Shown here in pieces: positions 43,051-51,338 of a DNA stretch of 53,695 bases (position 1 is its first letter; each line of letters starts with the position of its first letter). The stretch is taken from the NCBI GenBank assembly GCA_007128425.1, contig SKXL01000102.1:1-53695 (forward strand), written 5' to 3'. The notes under the pieces are model-generated. The model made no database searches and was not told where the DNA came from. It worked only from the letters and a program-made list of their open reading frames with translations. The DNA is from Balneolales bacterium (GTDB lineage Bacteria > Bacteroidota > Rhodothermia > Balneolales > Natronogracilivirgulaceae). The translations under genes were made by a program, and so were the position numbers.

Positions 43051-43629
43051 TTATATTTTCAACAACGAATGGACAGGAGTTCCCGATTCCAGTTTTGTTT
43101 TCCCATTCAAAAACGTCAACTCGAGCACAAAAGAATAGGCAACTACTATACCGCCAAGAGAAGTGATAAGTTCAGAGGCGGCCCTGGCTGAACCACCGGT
43201 GGCCATGAGATCATCATGAATGACCACACGGTCTCCTTTTCGAATAGCATCTGAATGCATTTCGAGTTGGTCTGTACCATACTCCAGATCGTATTCAACC
43301 GAAATCTTGTCGGCGGGCAGTTTGTTGGGCTTGCGGATCGGCACAAAGCCTGCGTTCAAATCGGTTGCCAGCCGGGTTCCAAAGATAAAACCACGGGACT
43401 CAATTCCTGCAATAAGATCTACATTTTGTCCCTCAAAGGGCCGCAAAAGCAACTTTGAGGTAGTAATCAATGCTCTGAAATCCTGCAGTATCGGTGTGAT
43501 ATCCTTGAAAATGATACCTTTTTTGGGAAAATCAGGAACATCCCTGATTTTCTTACGAATCAGTTCGATATCTTTGTCATCAAATAATGACGTTGTCATA
43601 ATTTCATTCTTTTCTGATAAAGTGCTCAT
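43051..43629 (-). CDS. apt: Adenine phosphoribosyltransferase
   Basis: A 192-residue purine-salvage enzyme converting adenine and PRPP to AMP. Motifs seen: VPDFPKKGIIFKDITPILQD near the N-terminus, AGIESRGFIFGTRLA, and the PRPP-binding VVIHDDLMATGGSARAASEL (about 134-153). The C-terminal FVLELTFLNGKTKLES is also typical. The length fits if translation starts at ATG 43599 (MTTSLFDDKD, 182 residues); the ATG at 43629 used here adds 10 residues. It is divergent from tadA. Confidence 0.95.
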   Translation of the reverse strand: MSTLSEKNEIMTTSLFDDKDIELIRKKIRDVPDFPKKGIIFKDITPILQDFRALITTSKLLLRPFEGQNVDLIAGIESRGFIFGTRLATDLNAGFVPIRKPNKLPADKISVEYDLEYGTDQLEMHSDAIRKGDRVVIHDDLMATGGSARAASELITSLGGIVVAYSFVLELTFLNGKTKLESGTPVHSLLKI

Positions 43630-43719
43630 AATAGCAATAATGTTTTTTTTATAAAATATGATCTGACATCATCATTTCATAGAATGAACCGCTTTGCTTT
43701 TACATAATCAATCCGAACA

Positions 43720-44208
43720 ATGGCTACTCATGTCTCACATGTTTTTCCGGACATGACACACTACCACTACATGAAACAAGCATTGTCAGAGGCTGATAAA
43801 GCAGCTGAATCAGGAGAGATACCAGTGGGTGCTGTCGTGGTGCACAATAACCGGATCATCGGTCGTGGACACAATCAGGTAGAACTGCTTACCGATCCTA
43901 CCGCCCATGCCGAAATGATAGCACTATCTTCAGCTTTCGGCAGCCTGAATGAAAAATATCTGCAAGAGTGCACCATGTACGTAACTCTGGAACCCTGTCC
44001 AATGTGTGCAGGTGCACTGGTATGGGCAAAAATTGGCAGACTTGTCATTGCCGCCCAGGATGAAAAAGCCGGTGCCTGTGGCAGCATATTCAATATTGCA
44101 CAGCACCCGGTGTTAAATCATCAGATCGAAGTGATTCATGGTGTAATGGAGCAGGAAAGCGAATTGCTGCTCCGCAAGTTTTTCAAGGATCTGCGTTCGA
44201 AAAAATGA
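43720..44208 (+). CDS. tadA: tRNA-specific adenosine deaminase
   Basis: A 162-residue zinc deaminase converting A34 to inosine in tRNA-Arg. The zinc and catalytic motifs are DPTAHAEMIALSSA (H-A-E) and LEPCPMCAGALVWAKIGRLV (PCxxC). ALSEADKAAESGEIPVGAVV and GACGSIFNIAQHPVLNHQIE are also conserved. The annotated start adds residues (MATHVSHVFPD) before the usual N-terminus, so the ATG at 43753 (MTHYHYMKQAL) may be correct. Confidence 0.94.
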   Translation: MATHVSHVFPDMTHYHYMKQALSEADKAAESGEIPVGAVVVHNNRIIGRGHNQVELLTDPTAHAEMIALSSAFGSLNEKYLQECTMYVTLEPCPMCAGALVWAKIGRLVIAAQDEKAGACGSIFNIAQHPVLNHQIEVIHGVMEQESELLLRKFFKDLRSKK

Positions 44209-44219
44209 TGATTGCCAAG

Positions 44220-44807
44220 TCAGACAGGTGGGTATAGCCCCTTATCCCGAATGTATTTCAGAACAGCAGGGTTAAGAATATCCGGATCCGGAAAATGACC
44301 TTCCATTAGCGTCCTGCGTATTTCAGTGGAAGAAATATCTCTTGCATTGTGCTCACAATAATGCACGGTAAATGACCCCAGTTCGGAGGGCTTTTCTAAC
44401 GATATGCCGGGTCTCTCTGCAACAATGAGTTCGGTTTTATGTGAGATTTTTTCAAACTCATACCAGGTGTGAAGCGTTTGGAGCGTATCCCCACCCATGC
44501 ACAGGTAAAAAGAGCGATCCGGATAACTGGAATTTAAATATCCAAGGGTACGAATGGTGTAATGTGGAGAAGGTATCCAGAACTCAACATCGGAAAGTTG
44601 CACATCCTGTCTGTCCTGAAACGCAAGTTCAAGCATATTCCAGCGATCTGTGAACGGTGCCAATTCTACAAGTTGCTTGTGGGGAGGTGAGGGCGTAAGA
44701 ATGATCCACACGTCATCGATCCATTCACTTGCAATAAATGAGGTAACCATCTCTTCATGACCACGATGGACCGGATTGAAGGTACCAAAGAAAAGTCCAG
44801 TACCCAT
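44220..44807 (-). CDS. nadD: Nicotinate-nucleotide adenylyltransferase
   Basis: A 195-residue NAD-synthesis enzyme adenylating nicotinate mononucleotide. Nucleotidyltransferase motifs are GLFFGTFNPVHRGHEEMV (HxGH-type) and the C-terminal ARDISSTEIRRTLMEGHFP. FYLCMGGDTLQTLHTWYEFE is the middle substrate loop. It starts 3 bp after bamD stops, so it is cotranscribed with the bamD and prenyltransferase genes. The length is typical. Confidence 0.94.
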   Translation of the reverse strand: MGTGLFFGTFNPVHRGHEEMVTSFIASEWIDDVWIILTPSPPHKQLVELAPFTDRWNMLELAFQDRQDVQLSDVEFWIPSPHYTIRTLGYLNSSYPDRSFYLCMGGDTLQTLHTWYEFEKISHKTELIVAERPGISLEKPSELGSFTVHYCEHNARDISSTEIRRTLMEGHFPDPDILNPAVLKYIRDKGLYPPV

Positions 44808-44810
44808 ATC

Positions 44811-45629
44811 TTACCGTTCGGCTGTCGCCCTGGTCACGTCGGCCAATCCGGCGAGTGCACGGTCATAGTAATCTTCGGCACGTTCTCTGTTTTCCCCGCG
44901 TGGAAAAATCTGGAGATACTGCTGATATGCTTCAACCGCCAGTTCAAATCTTTCCTGCTGTCTGTCTCGTACACTGTTTTCAGCATAATTAACATATGCC
45001 AGTATTTTGTTGACAAGCGACCTCTCTGCGTATATACTCCCGGGATAGCGCTCTACGGTTAGCCCGTAGTAAATGGCTGCTGACCGGTACTCTCGAATGC
45101 GCATATACATTTCAGCTGCATTGAACTTCTTTTTGGCCAGTTTGTCGCGCATTTCATCCATGTATTCCTGGGCCTCGGCCGCCAGCTCCGTGCCCGGATA
45201 TCGGGTTACAAAGAGCTGAAATCGATCAAGTGCATTGTAGGTCTCCGTCTGGTCCAGATTGTACCGCGGACTCAACCTGTAATGGGAATAGGCTTCCATG
45301 AATTCGGCCTCTTCGCGTCGCTCATCCCGAGTATAGTTTCTGGAAAAACGGCGAAACTCACTGGCTGCAGTGAGATAGGCACGATTGTGGAAATGGCTCT
45401 TGGCCAGATAAAATTGTGCATCGGCAGCGAAATCGGTACCTCTTGCAATGGACAAGACCGTTTCGAATGCCCTTGCAGACTGTGAATAGCGCTCTCGTTC
45501 GTAAAGACCCATGGCTTTTTCGAAAGCCACATCGATGGAGTCGCCAGGGCGGATTGTGTGGCTCGATCTGCAACCAGCAGCGACCATAAGAATTAGCAGC
45601 AGAATTAGCGTGTTATTTTTTTTCAACAT
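44811..45629 (-). CDS. bamD: Outer membrane assembly lipoprotein BamD
   Basis: A 272-residue lipoprotein with signal NNTLILLLILMVAAGC (Cys near 20) and five or so TPR-like helical hairpins: AFEKAMGLYERERYSQSARA, FETVLSIARGTDFAADAQFY, ARAFLTAASEF-like units and EYRSAAIYYGLTVERYPGSI. This is the BamD scaffold of the beta-barrel assembly machine. The frame opens at 45650, but the ATG at 45629 gives a cleaner lipoprotein signal. It starts 30 bp downstream of the prenyltransferase stop and is followed by nadD. Confidence 0.9.
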   Translation of the reverse strand: MLKKNNTLILLLILMVAAGCRSSHTIRPGDSIDVAFEKAMGLYERERYSQSARAFETVLSIARGTDFAADAQFYLAKSHFHNRAYLTAASEFRRFSRNYTRDERREEAEFMEAYSHYRLSPRYNLDQTETYNALDRFQLFVTRYPGTELAAEAQEYMDEMRDKLAKKKFNAAEMYMRIREYRSAAIYYGLTVERYPGSIYAERSLVNKILAYVNYAENSVRDRQQERFELAVEAYQQYLQIFPRGENRERAEDYYDRALAGLADVTRATAER

Positions 45630-45658
45630 ATAAATGTTATGGTTAAACATGGAAAGCC

Positions 45659-46648
45659 CTAATAATCTCTTACCTTTAACTTGTCAAGCAGCCCTTTTAT
45701 TTCCTCTTTATACGCTGATTTTTCAAATTGGTCAAGAATCCGCAAGGCTTTGTCATAATGATCGTCAATAGCTTTAATGGCTTCATGGATAACCTCGAGG
45801 TCATTATAAATTCGAATGACGTTCAGGATGTCCGATTCATTCGTATCCCTCTTGCCCAGTATTTGTCTCAGAAGCAACCGGTCTGTATCGTCAGCACGCT
45901 CCAAGGCAAGAATGGTAAGCCAGGTTTTTTTCCCTTCTGCAATGTCGCCCCCTGCTTTTTTCCCAAACTTTGATGCATCTCCTATGGCATCAAGGAGATC
46001 ATCCTGGATTTGGAAGGCGAGTCCGGCATGCCGTCCAATCTCACTGCATTGATGGACCATGGAATCATTAACTCCGGCTGTTATGGCTCCAAGTTCCATC
46101 GAACAACTGATGAGAGCTGCCGTCTTGGCTCCAATCATTTCCAGATATTCCGACAGTTTTACATCGTCTCTCTGCTCGAAATCCATATCCACAGCCTGGC
46201 CGTCGCAAACTGTCTGGACCGCATCCAGAAACCTCTGCATCAATTTGGTATTATAATCGCCCGACAGTCCGGTACGTTTACCCTGGGCAGCAATCTGCTT
46301 CATTGCAAGTACAAACATGACATCCCCGGAAAGTATGGCCGTAGCGTCATCCCATTTGACATGCACCGTAGGTTTGCCGCGCCGTGTGGTCGCATTATCC
46401 ATCATATCGTCGTGTATCAACGTAAAGTTGTGCAGCAATTCTACAGCCAGTGCTGAGGGAAGAGCACCCCTGGGATCAGCACCGCACAGACCGGCGGTGT
46501 ACAGAAGAAGCATGGGTCGCAGCCTTTTTCCTCCCAGGTCAATGATGTACCGGATCGGATCATAGAGAGAAGCAGGTCTTTCCGGAATAGGAAGGGAGTT
46601 TATGGCGGAATCAAGTAAGTTGCCTACCTGTTTGCTGATGTCTTGCAA
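45659..46648 (-). CDS. Polyprenyl diphosphate synthase
   Basis: About 329 residues of an all-alpha trans-prenyltransferase. The first Asp-rich motif is LIHDDMMDNATTRRG, and the second is FQIQDDLLDAIGD; GGKRLRPMLLLYTAGL is the substrate-binding start. It makes medium-chain isoprenoid diphosphates for quinones or carotenoids. The frame extends to a TTG at 46717 but no ATG lies near the expected N-terminus. A TATATTTG box at 46707-46714 lies downstream of that TTG, so TTG 46648, preceded by AAGAG seven bases before, is preferred. The product chain length cannot be deduced. The type 2 IPP isomerase gene lies immediately upstream. Confidence 0.9.
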   Translation of the reverse strand: MQDISKQVGNLLDSAINSLPIPERPASLYDPIRYIIDLGGKRLRPMLLLYTAGLCGADPRGALPSALAVELLHNFTLIHDDMMDNATTRRGKPTVHVKWDDATAILSGDVMFVLAMKQIAAQGKRTGLSGDYNTKLMQRFLDAVQTVCDGQAVDMDFEQRDDVKLSEYLEMIGAKTAALISCSMELGAITAGVNDSMVHQCSEIGRHAGLAFQIQDDLLDAIGDASKFGKKAGGDIAEGKKTWLTILALERADDTDRLLLRQILGKRDTNESDILNVIRIYNDLEVIHEAIKAIDDHYDKALRILDQFEKSAYKEEIKGLLDKLKVRDY

Positions 46649-46706
46649 AGTGGTGCTCTTATGGATTAAAACCTCAATAGGGATATGAGTTGGTTGGTGC
46701 CGGGCA

Positions 46707-46714
46707 CAAATATA
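46707..46714 (-). promoter_or_regulatory. Candidate -7 box for the prenyltransferase-bamD-nadD operon
   Basis: TATATTTG on the minus strand, 59 bp upstream of the proposed TTG start at 46648. No -33 TTG is obvious. Its position argues against use of the TTG at 46717. Confidence 0.4.
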
Positions 46715-46730
46715 CAAAAAAGAATGCGCA

Positions 46731-47756
46731 TCATCGACTTTGAACGCGACGGAGATGAATCATATCCAGATCGGTCGGACGTTCGCATCCCAAAAGGCAC
46801 AAAATGGTACGAAAATCTTCTTCCCAGCTTTTGAACAGAGCCTCAAGGCCATCATATCCTCCATTATGAATTGCCTTTACAACGGGCTGGGCTGTAGCCG
46901 CAATAACAGCGCCCATGCAAAGACTTTTGGCAATGTCCTCACTCCCCCGAATACCGCCTGATGCTATGAGTTCACATTTACTCTGTACCGCTTCACTTGA
47001 AGCCAGTATGCAATCAACGGTCGGTATACCCCAGTCATCGGTGAAATGTCGGTTATCTGACTTGTTTCGAATGTTTTCGACCTTGCCCCAACTGGTTCCA
47101 CCGGCCCCGGCTACATCAACTGCGGCAACACCACAGTCGATGAGCTGGGATATCACACCTTCTGATAATCCGGCCCCGGTTTCTTTAACGATAACAGGTA
47201 CCTGAACTTCTTGAACCAGGGAGCGGATGCCTTCACGAATTCCACTGAAACGGCGATCACCGTGTTTCTGACGAAGTTCCTGTAGTGGATTGAGATGAAC
47301 AATGATGGCGTCAGCCCGGATGGACTCAATCAACAGATCCACCTGCGCTTTTTCAATTCCGTCTGCCAGTTGGGCACCTCCGATATTGGAAGCAATAAAA
47401 GCTGAAGGCGCCTCATCCCTTACCACGGAAAAACTTTTCCTGGTGGATGGGTCACCGAGCATGATGCGCTGGCTGCCGACACCAAACGGCAGATTGTATT
47501 GCTCGCAAAATGCAGCAATAATGGCATTGACCGGAGTGGCGTCATGATGCCCACCCGTCATGGATGATATAAATAGTGGAAAACTGAACCAGCGATTAAG
47601 AAAACGGGTTTCACAAGAGATCTCATCGTAGTCAACTTCCGGAAGGGCATCATGAATAAAATCATAGCGTTCAAAACCGGCGGTTTTTTCATAGCCTGCA
47701 AAACCGGTAGTGATTATATCCAGATGATCTTTCTTGCGTTTGCCAATTTCATCCAT
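46731..47756 (-). CDS. fni: Isopentenyl diphosphate isomerase, type 2 (FMN)
   Basis: A 341-residue FMN- and NADPH-dependent TIM-barrel enzyme that interconverts IPP and DMAPP. The motifs are KRKKDHLDIITTG at the N-terminus, PLFISSMTGGHHDATPVNAI, GVGSQRIMLGDPSTRKSFSV, ADAIIVHLNPLQELRQKHGD, VPVIVKETGAGLSEGVISQL and AAVDVAGAGGTSWGKVENIR, then LIASGGIRGSEDIAKSLCMG. It supplies the prenyltransferase gene immediately downstream. The length and order match type 2 IDI. Confidence 0.96.
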   Translation of the reverse strand: MDEIGKRKKDHLDIITTGFAGYEKTAGFERYDFIHDALPEVDYDEISCETRFLNRWFSFPLFISSMTGGHHDATPVNAIIAAFCEQYNLPFGVGSQRIMLGDPSTRKSFSVVRDEAPSAFIASNIGGAQLADGIEKAQVDLLIESIRADAIIVHLNPLQELRQKHGDRRFSGIREGIRSLVQEVQVPVIVKETGAGLSEGVISQLIDCGVAAVDVAGAGGTSWGKVENIRNKSDNRHFTDDWGIPTVDCILASSEAVQSKCELIASGGIRGSEDIAKSLCMGAVIAATAQPVVKAIHNGGYDGLEALFKSWEEDFRTILCLLGCERPTDLDMIHLRRVQSR

Positions 47757-47835
47757 ACCTGCAGGTGGTTAATGCCTGGTTATTGAAGTTACCGGTACGC
47801 GTGAATCCCGGCGGATAACCATTTCTGTTTACGAT

Positions 47836-48369
47836 TCAGGACTGGTTTTTTCGGGGGGAAGCGCGCCATACCGGTACAAAGGAACATGCCTCCCCATACA
47901 TCAATCGCTCTACATAAGGTAAGAGTTTTTGGGTAGCATATAAATAGACTGACGGTGGCACTTCAATTTCCGCACACCCCTTCAACAAAACCCGCTTGCC
48001 GTCATACCTGGACCAGTCTTCGTCATCCATTTTATTGCGAAAACGTTCGAAAGCGACGTCATCCGGACTTCCGTAAACTGTGTCGGCTGCATATCTTCGC
48101 GCGTGCACCGCAACCAGCATGTAAGCCCAGGAGGCAATAATGGCATCCGTAGAGCAGTATACAGCGAGCACCTTTCCGGAGTAGCTGCTCCAGTCATGTT
48201 GCTCGAGCGCCTGTCTGAACTCCTTCTCCTTGAGAATCAACTCCATGTGCAGATAATCTTTTAAATCGAATGGTACAATTTCTTTCGGGGAGTACCATTG
48301 CTGAAGATCCAGGGTGATCAGACCCGATCTGGCTACCTTGTTATCGATTATGGACTGTTTTTGGGCCAT
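47836..48369 (-). CDS. DUF2480 family protein
   Basis: A 177-residue cytosolic protein. The signature is KVARSGLITLDLQQWY, DLKDYLHMELILKEKEFRQA, HDWSSYSGKVLAVYCSTDAI and WAYMLVAVHARRY, with a late MYGEACSFVPVW. This family is found mainly in Bacteroidota, usually near iron-sulfur genes. Conserved Cys, including VYCSTD, VLLKGC and GEACS, suggest a metal or cluster-binding role, but the function is not known. It follows the SUF operon on the same strand, 141 bp after the sufA stop. Confidence 0.85.
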   Translation of the reverse strand: MAQKQSIIDNKVARSGLITLDLQQWYSPKEIVPFDLKDYLHMELILKEKEFRQALEQHDWSSYSGKVLAVYCSTDAIIASWAYMLVAVHARRYAADTVYGSPDDVAFERFRNKMDDEDWSRYDGKRVLLKGCAEIEVPPSVYLYATQKLLPYVERLMYGEACSFVPVWRASPRKNQS

Positions 48370-48510
48370 GTTGCTGTACTTGCATGATCTTATTCAAAAG
48401 TAAATGATGCGGCACAATACACTCAATTCTTCCGGGATGAGTACGGAAACAGGGCTGTTGTACCGAATAATCACTGGTATCCGGCATGTAATGTTCGGGG
48501 ATTAAAAAAA

Positions 48511-48852
48511 TCACACCGAAAATGATTCACCGCAGGAACAGGTTCTGCTGGCATTCGGATTGGAGAAATGAAAACCTTTCCCCTGCAGACCGTCAGAGTA
48601 GTCAAGTTGTGTACCGGCCAGGTAAAGGAAGCTTCGCATATCAATAACCACTTTAATTCCATTGATTTCAAATTCCTGGTCTTTACTGTCCCCGGATGTC
48701 CCCTTCCTGTCAAAATCAAGTTTGTAAGAAAGTCCGGAGCATCCACCACCGACGACACCGATGCGTAAAACAGACTCCTCACCTGCTCCTTCATCACGCC
48801 GGATTTCGTGTATCCGTTCAAGGGCTTTATCTGTAATATTTATTGCTGCCAT
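48511..48852 (-). CDS. sufA: A-type iron-sulfur carrier SufA/IscA
   Basis: A 113-residue HesB/IscA protein that carries clusters to apo-targets. The three ligand cysteines are in VVGGGCSGLSYKL and the C-terminal ASRTCSCGESFSV. ITDKALERIHEIRRDEG is the conserved N-terminal part. The frame opens at 48867, but ATG 48852 (MAAINITDKA) gives the family start. It closes the SUF run after nfu; the next gene, DUF2480, follows by 141 bp. Confidence 0.93.
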   Translation of the reverse strand: MAAINITDKALERIHEIRRDEGAGEESVLRIGVVGGGCSGLSYKLDFDRKGTSGDSKDQEFEINGIKVVIDMRSFLYLAGTQLDYSDGLQGKGFHFSNPNASRTCSCGESFSV

Positions 48853-48936
48853 ATGCTGCTGATACAATGGTTAATTTCCATATTTACAAATGGAAAATCA
48901 TGTAGCGTTTTGGAGAGACAATTTTAAAAAATTTGT

Positions 48937-49491
48937 TTAAACCGACTCAATCCTGATATTTGGATCGATGCGTTTGGCCATGCTTTCTATTGCATAAAGT
49001 GTTCCCGTTGTAGCTGTGGGACAGGTACCGCAGGCACCCTGGTAATGTACCTTCAGTACATCGTTTTTAAGGCTAATCACTTTCAGACCGCCACCGTCAG
49101 CCAAAAGATACGGACGCACCTGCTCATCCAGCATTTTATTGATTTCAACAAGGCGTGGATCTTCGGATTGCCGGGCCTCCTCACTGACATGGATATTGGG
49201 GTCGTCTGAATCAAGCTGCTCAACTGCCTCGGCTTCACGAATAGGTGGTGCCAGCTGACGCAGCAATGTGTTCCAGTCAATTCCCCCGTCCTGTGTGATG
49301 GTAACATACCTGTCAACATAGTAGACCGATATAACATGGGGTATCTCGAAGAGCTCTGATGCAAAAGGATCCGCTGTGGCCTCATCGGGCGACTCATAAG
49401 ACCGGGTAACACCTTGTGATATGGGCTCCCGGAGTACAAACCTCATGGCATCCGGATTGGGTGTTCGTTCGATTTCAGCAATTTTCGGCAT
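48937..49491 (-). CDS. nfu: NifU-like iron-sulfur scaffold (Nfu)
   Basis: A 184-residue protein with two domains. Residues 1-90 are the Nfu N-terminal domain (EIERTPNPDAMRFVLREPIS, then ELFEIPHVISVYYVDRYVTI). Residues about 110-180 are the NifU C-terminal domain with the cluster motif GACGTCPTATTGTLYAIESM (CxxC). It delivers 4Fe-4S clusters to targets. The acidic linker between them (VEQLDSDDPNIHVSEEARQS) is flexible. It lies in the SUF operon after sufU. Confidence 0.94.
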   Translation of the reverse strand: MPKIAEIERTPNPDAMRFVLREPISQGVTRSYESPDEATADPFASELFEIPHVISVYYVDRYVTITQDGGIDWNTLLRQLAPPIREAEAVEQLDSDDPNIHVSEEARQSEDPRLVEINKMLDEQVRPYLLADGGGLKVISLKNDVLKVHYQGACGTCPTATTGTLYAIESMAKRIDPNIRIESV

Positions 49492-49557
49492 AACTTGTTT
49501 ATTTTCGGTGTTCTGTTCAGGATGTTAAACGTTCAGCATATCATTGTAGTGCCGGAT

Positions 49558-50013
49558 CTATTCGGTGGTGACTTTTTCTTTTCCTTTGATGGCAGCGTGC
49601 AGCGTATGCCAGCACAATGTTGCACATTTCACACGAGCGGGCAGGTTTCTGACGCCGTAGAATATCTTCAGACGCCCCAGGTCGTTGGGATCATTTTCAG
49701 GATCAAGCTTACCCTGAGCCATATCATGAAACTGATGGAACAGTTTTTCAATTTCATCGATATGCTTCCCTTTTACGAATGTGGTCATCATGGAAGCGGA
49801 AGCTTTGGAAATAGCACATCCATCACCAATAAAGCTGATATCCGTCACAATATTATGCTCATCAATATTGAGAAAAACTTTGTACTTGTCACCGCAAAGT
49901 GGATTATAGCCCAAAGACTCGAAATCAGCAGGATCCAGAACACGAAAATTTCGCGGTGTTTTGTTGTGATCCAGCACGACCTGCTGATACAGTTGGCTTA
50001 GCTTGTCATCCAT
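49558..50013 (-). CDS. sufU: Iron-sulfur cluster assembly protein SufU
   Basis: A 151-residue IscU-fold protein of the SufU type. Cysteines are in NPLCGDKYKVFLNID, FIGDGCAISKASASMMT and ARVKCATLCWHTLHAAIKG. The SufU-specific insertion is present between the second and third ligands. SufU relays sulfur from SufS as a zinc-bound acceptor. The partner sufS is immediately upstream in the operon. Confidence 0.95.
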   Translation of the reverse strand: MDDKLSQLYQQVVLDHNKTPRNFRVLDPADFESLGYNPLCGDKYKVFLNIDEHNIVTDISFIGDGCAISKASASMMTTFVKGKHIDEIEKLFHQFHDMAQGKLDPENDPNDLGRLKIFYGVRNLPARVKCATLCWHTLHAAIKGKEKVTTE

Positions 50014-50069
50014 AAACAGGTAATCGGGTTGCTTCCATTGCGGATTGTCTGGTTAGATAATTCCAAGTG

Positions 50070-51338
50070 TTATCTGAAAATTTCGGTTGCCTTGTGCAAT
50101 GCCGTCACAAGCTGATCGATCTCCTCTTTCCGGTTGTACATCGCCATGGAGGCACGCGTGGTGGCCACAATACCCAACCGTTCCATCAGTGGCTGAGTGC
50201 AGTGATGGCCTGTCCGCACCGCAACGCCTTCCAGGTCGAGAACGGTTCCGATGTCATGAGGATGAATGCCATCTACCACAAACGAAATGACCGAGGATTT
50301 CTCTGGTGATGTGCCAATGATGCGCAAGCCATCGATAGCCTGGAGCTTCTCTGTGGCATACATCAACAACTCCTGTTCTTTGTGATGGATCGCGTCGTAT
50401 CCGACTGTCTTGATGTAGTTGGCAGCCTTGCCCATCCCGATTGCACCGGCGATATGGGGGGTGCCTGCCTCGAATTTGTAAGGCAGATCGTTATAGATCA
50501 CCTCATCAAATGAGACACTTAAAATCATGTCACCTCCGCCTCGCCATGGCGGCATCTTCTCCATCAATTCCTGCTTTCCGTAAAGAATACCGATTCCGGT
50601 CGGCCCGTACATTTTGTGGCCGGATGTAACGAAGAAGTCACAATCGATCTGCTGAACATCCACCTTCAGATGCGAAACAGCTTGTGCTCCATCCACCAGA
50701 ACTGCGACATCATGGGCCCGTGCAATGCGGGTCATCTCATCAACCGGATTAATAGTACCCAGCGTGTTCGAAACATATACAATGCCTACAAGTTTTGTAC
50801 GGTTGCTGAACATGGAAGCGTACGCATCAAGATCGAGCACACCTTCATCACTGATGGGAATGACCTTCAGCACGGCACCCTTTTCGTCACAAAGCATACG
50901 CCAGGGGACGATATTTGAGTGGTGCTCCATGGTGCTGATGATGATCTCATCCCCCTCGCCAATATTGGCACGACCCCAGGATTGCATTACCAGATTAATC
51001 GCATCGGTTGCCCCGGAAGTGAAGATGATCTCTTTTGCGCTTCCGGCATTGATCAGCTCCCTGATATCTTCCCGCGCCTGTTCCATGGCAGAAGTTGCCT
51101 CCTGGCTAAGCAGGTGAACTCCGCGGTGGACATTGGCGTGATACCGGCTGTGGTAATCCGTGTAGGCATGCATCACCACATCCGGCATCTGGCTGGATGC
51201 CGCATTATCAAGGAAGGCAAGCGGTTTGCCGTGGACTTTCCTGGCTAGTATCGGAAAATCCTCGCGGCACCGCTCGATATCTGTTCTTTCGGCTTTATCC
51301 TTATTCACGGCTTTCAGGGATTCTTGCAGATCGGCCAT
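50070..51338 (-). CDS. sufS: Cysteine desulfurase SufS
   Basis: A 422-residue PLP enzyme that provides persulfide sulfur from cysteine. Motifs: FLDNAASSQMPDVVMHAYTD, EIIFTSGATDAINLV, the HHSNIVPW segment, the PLP lysine in FVTSGHKMYGPTGIGILYG, and the active Cys in VRTGHHCTQPLMERL. It is a group II desulfurase. The ATG overlaps the sufD stop (TGATG), indicating coupled translation. Confidence 0.97.
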   Translation of the reverse strand: MADLQESLKAVNKDKAERTDIERCREDFPILARKVHGKPLAFLDNAASSQMPDVVMHAYTDYHSRYHANVHRGVHLLSQEATSAMEQAREDIRELINAGSAKEIIFTSGATDAINLVMQSWGRANIGEGDEIIISTMEHHSNIVPWRMLCDEKGAVLKVIPISDEGVLDLDAYASMFSNRTKLVGIVYVSNTLGTINPVDEMTRIARAHDVAVLVDGAQAVSHLKVDVQQIDCDFFVTSGHKMYGPTGIGILYGKQELMEKMPPWRGGGDMILSVSFDEVIYNDLPYKFEAGTPHIAGAIGMGKAANYIKTVGYDAIHHKEQELLMYATEKLQAIDGLRIIGTSPEKSSVISFVVDGIHPHDIGTVLDLEGVAVRTGHHCTQPLMERLGIVATTRASMAMYNRKEEIDQLVTALHKATEIFR

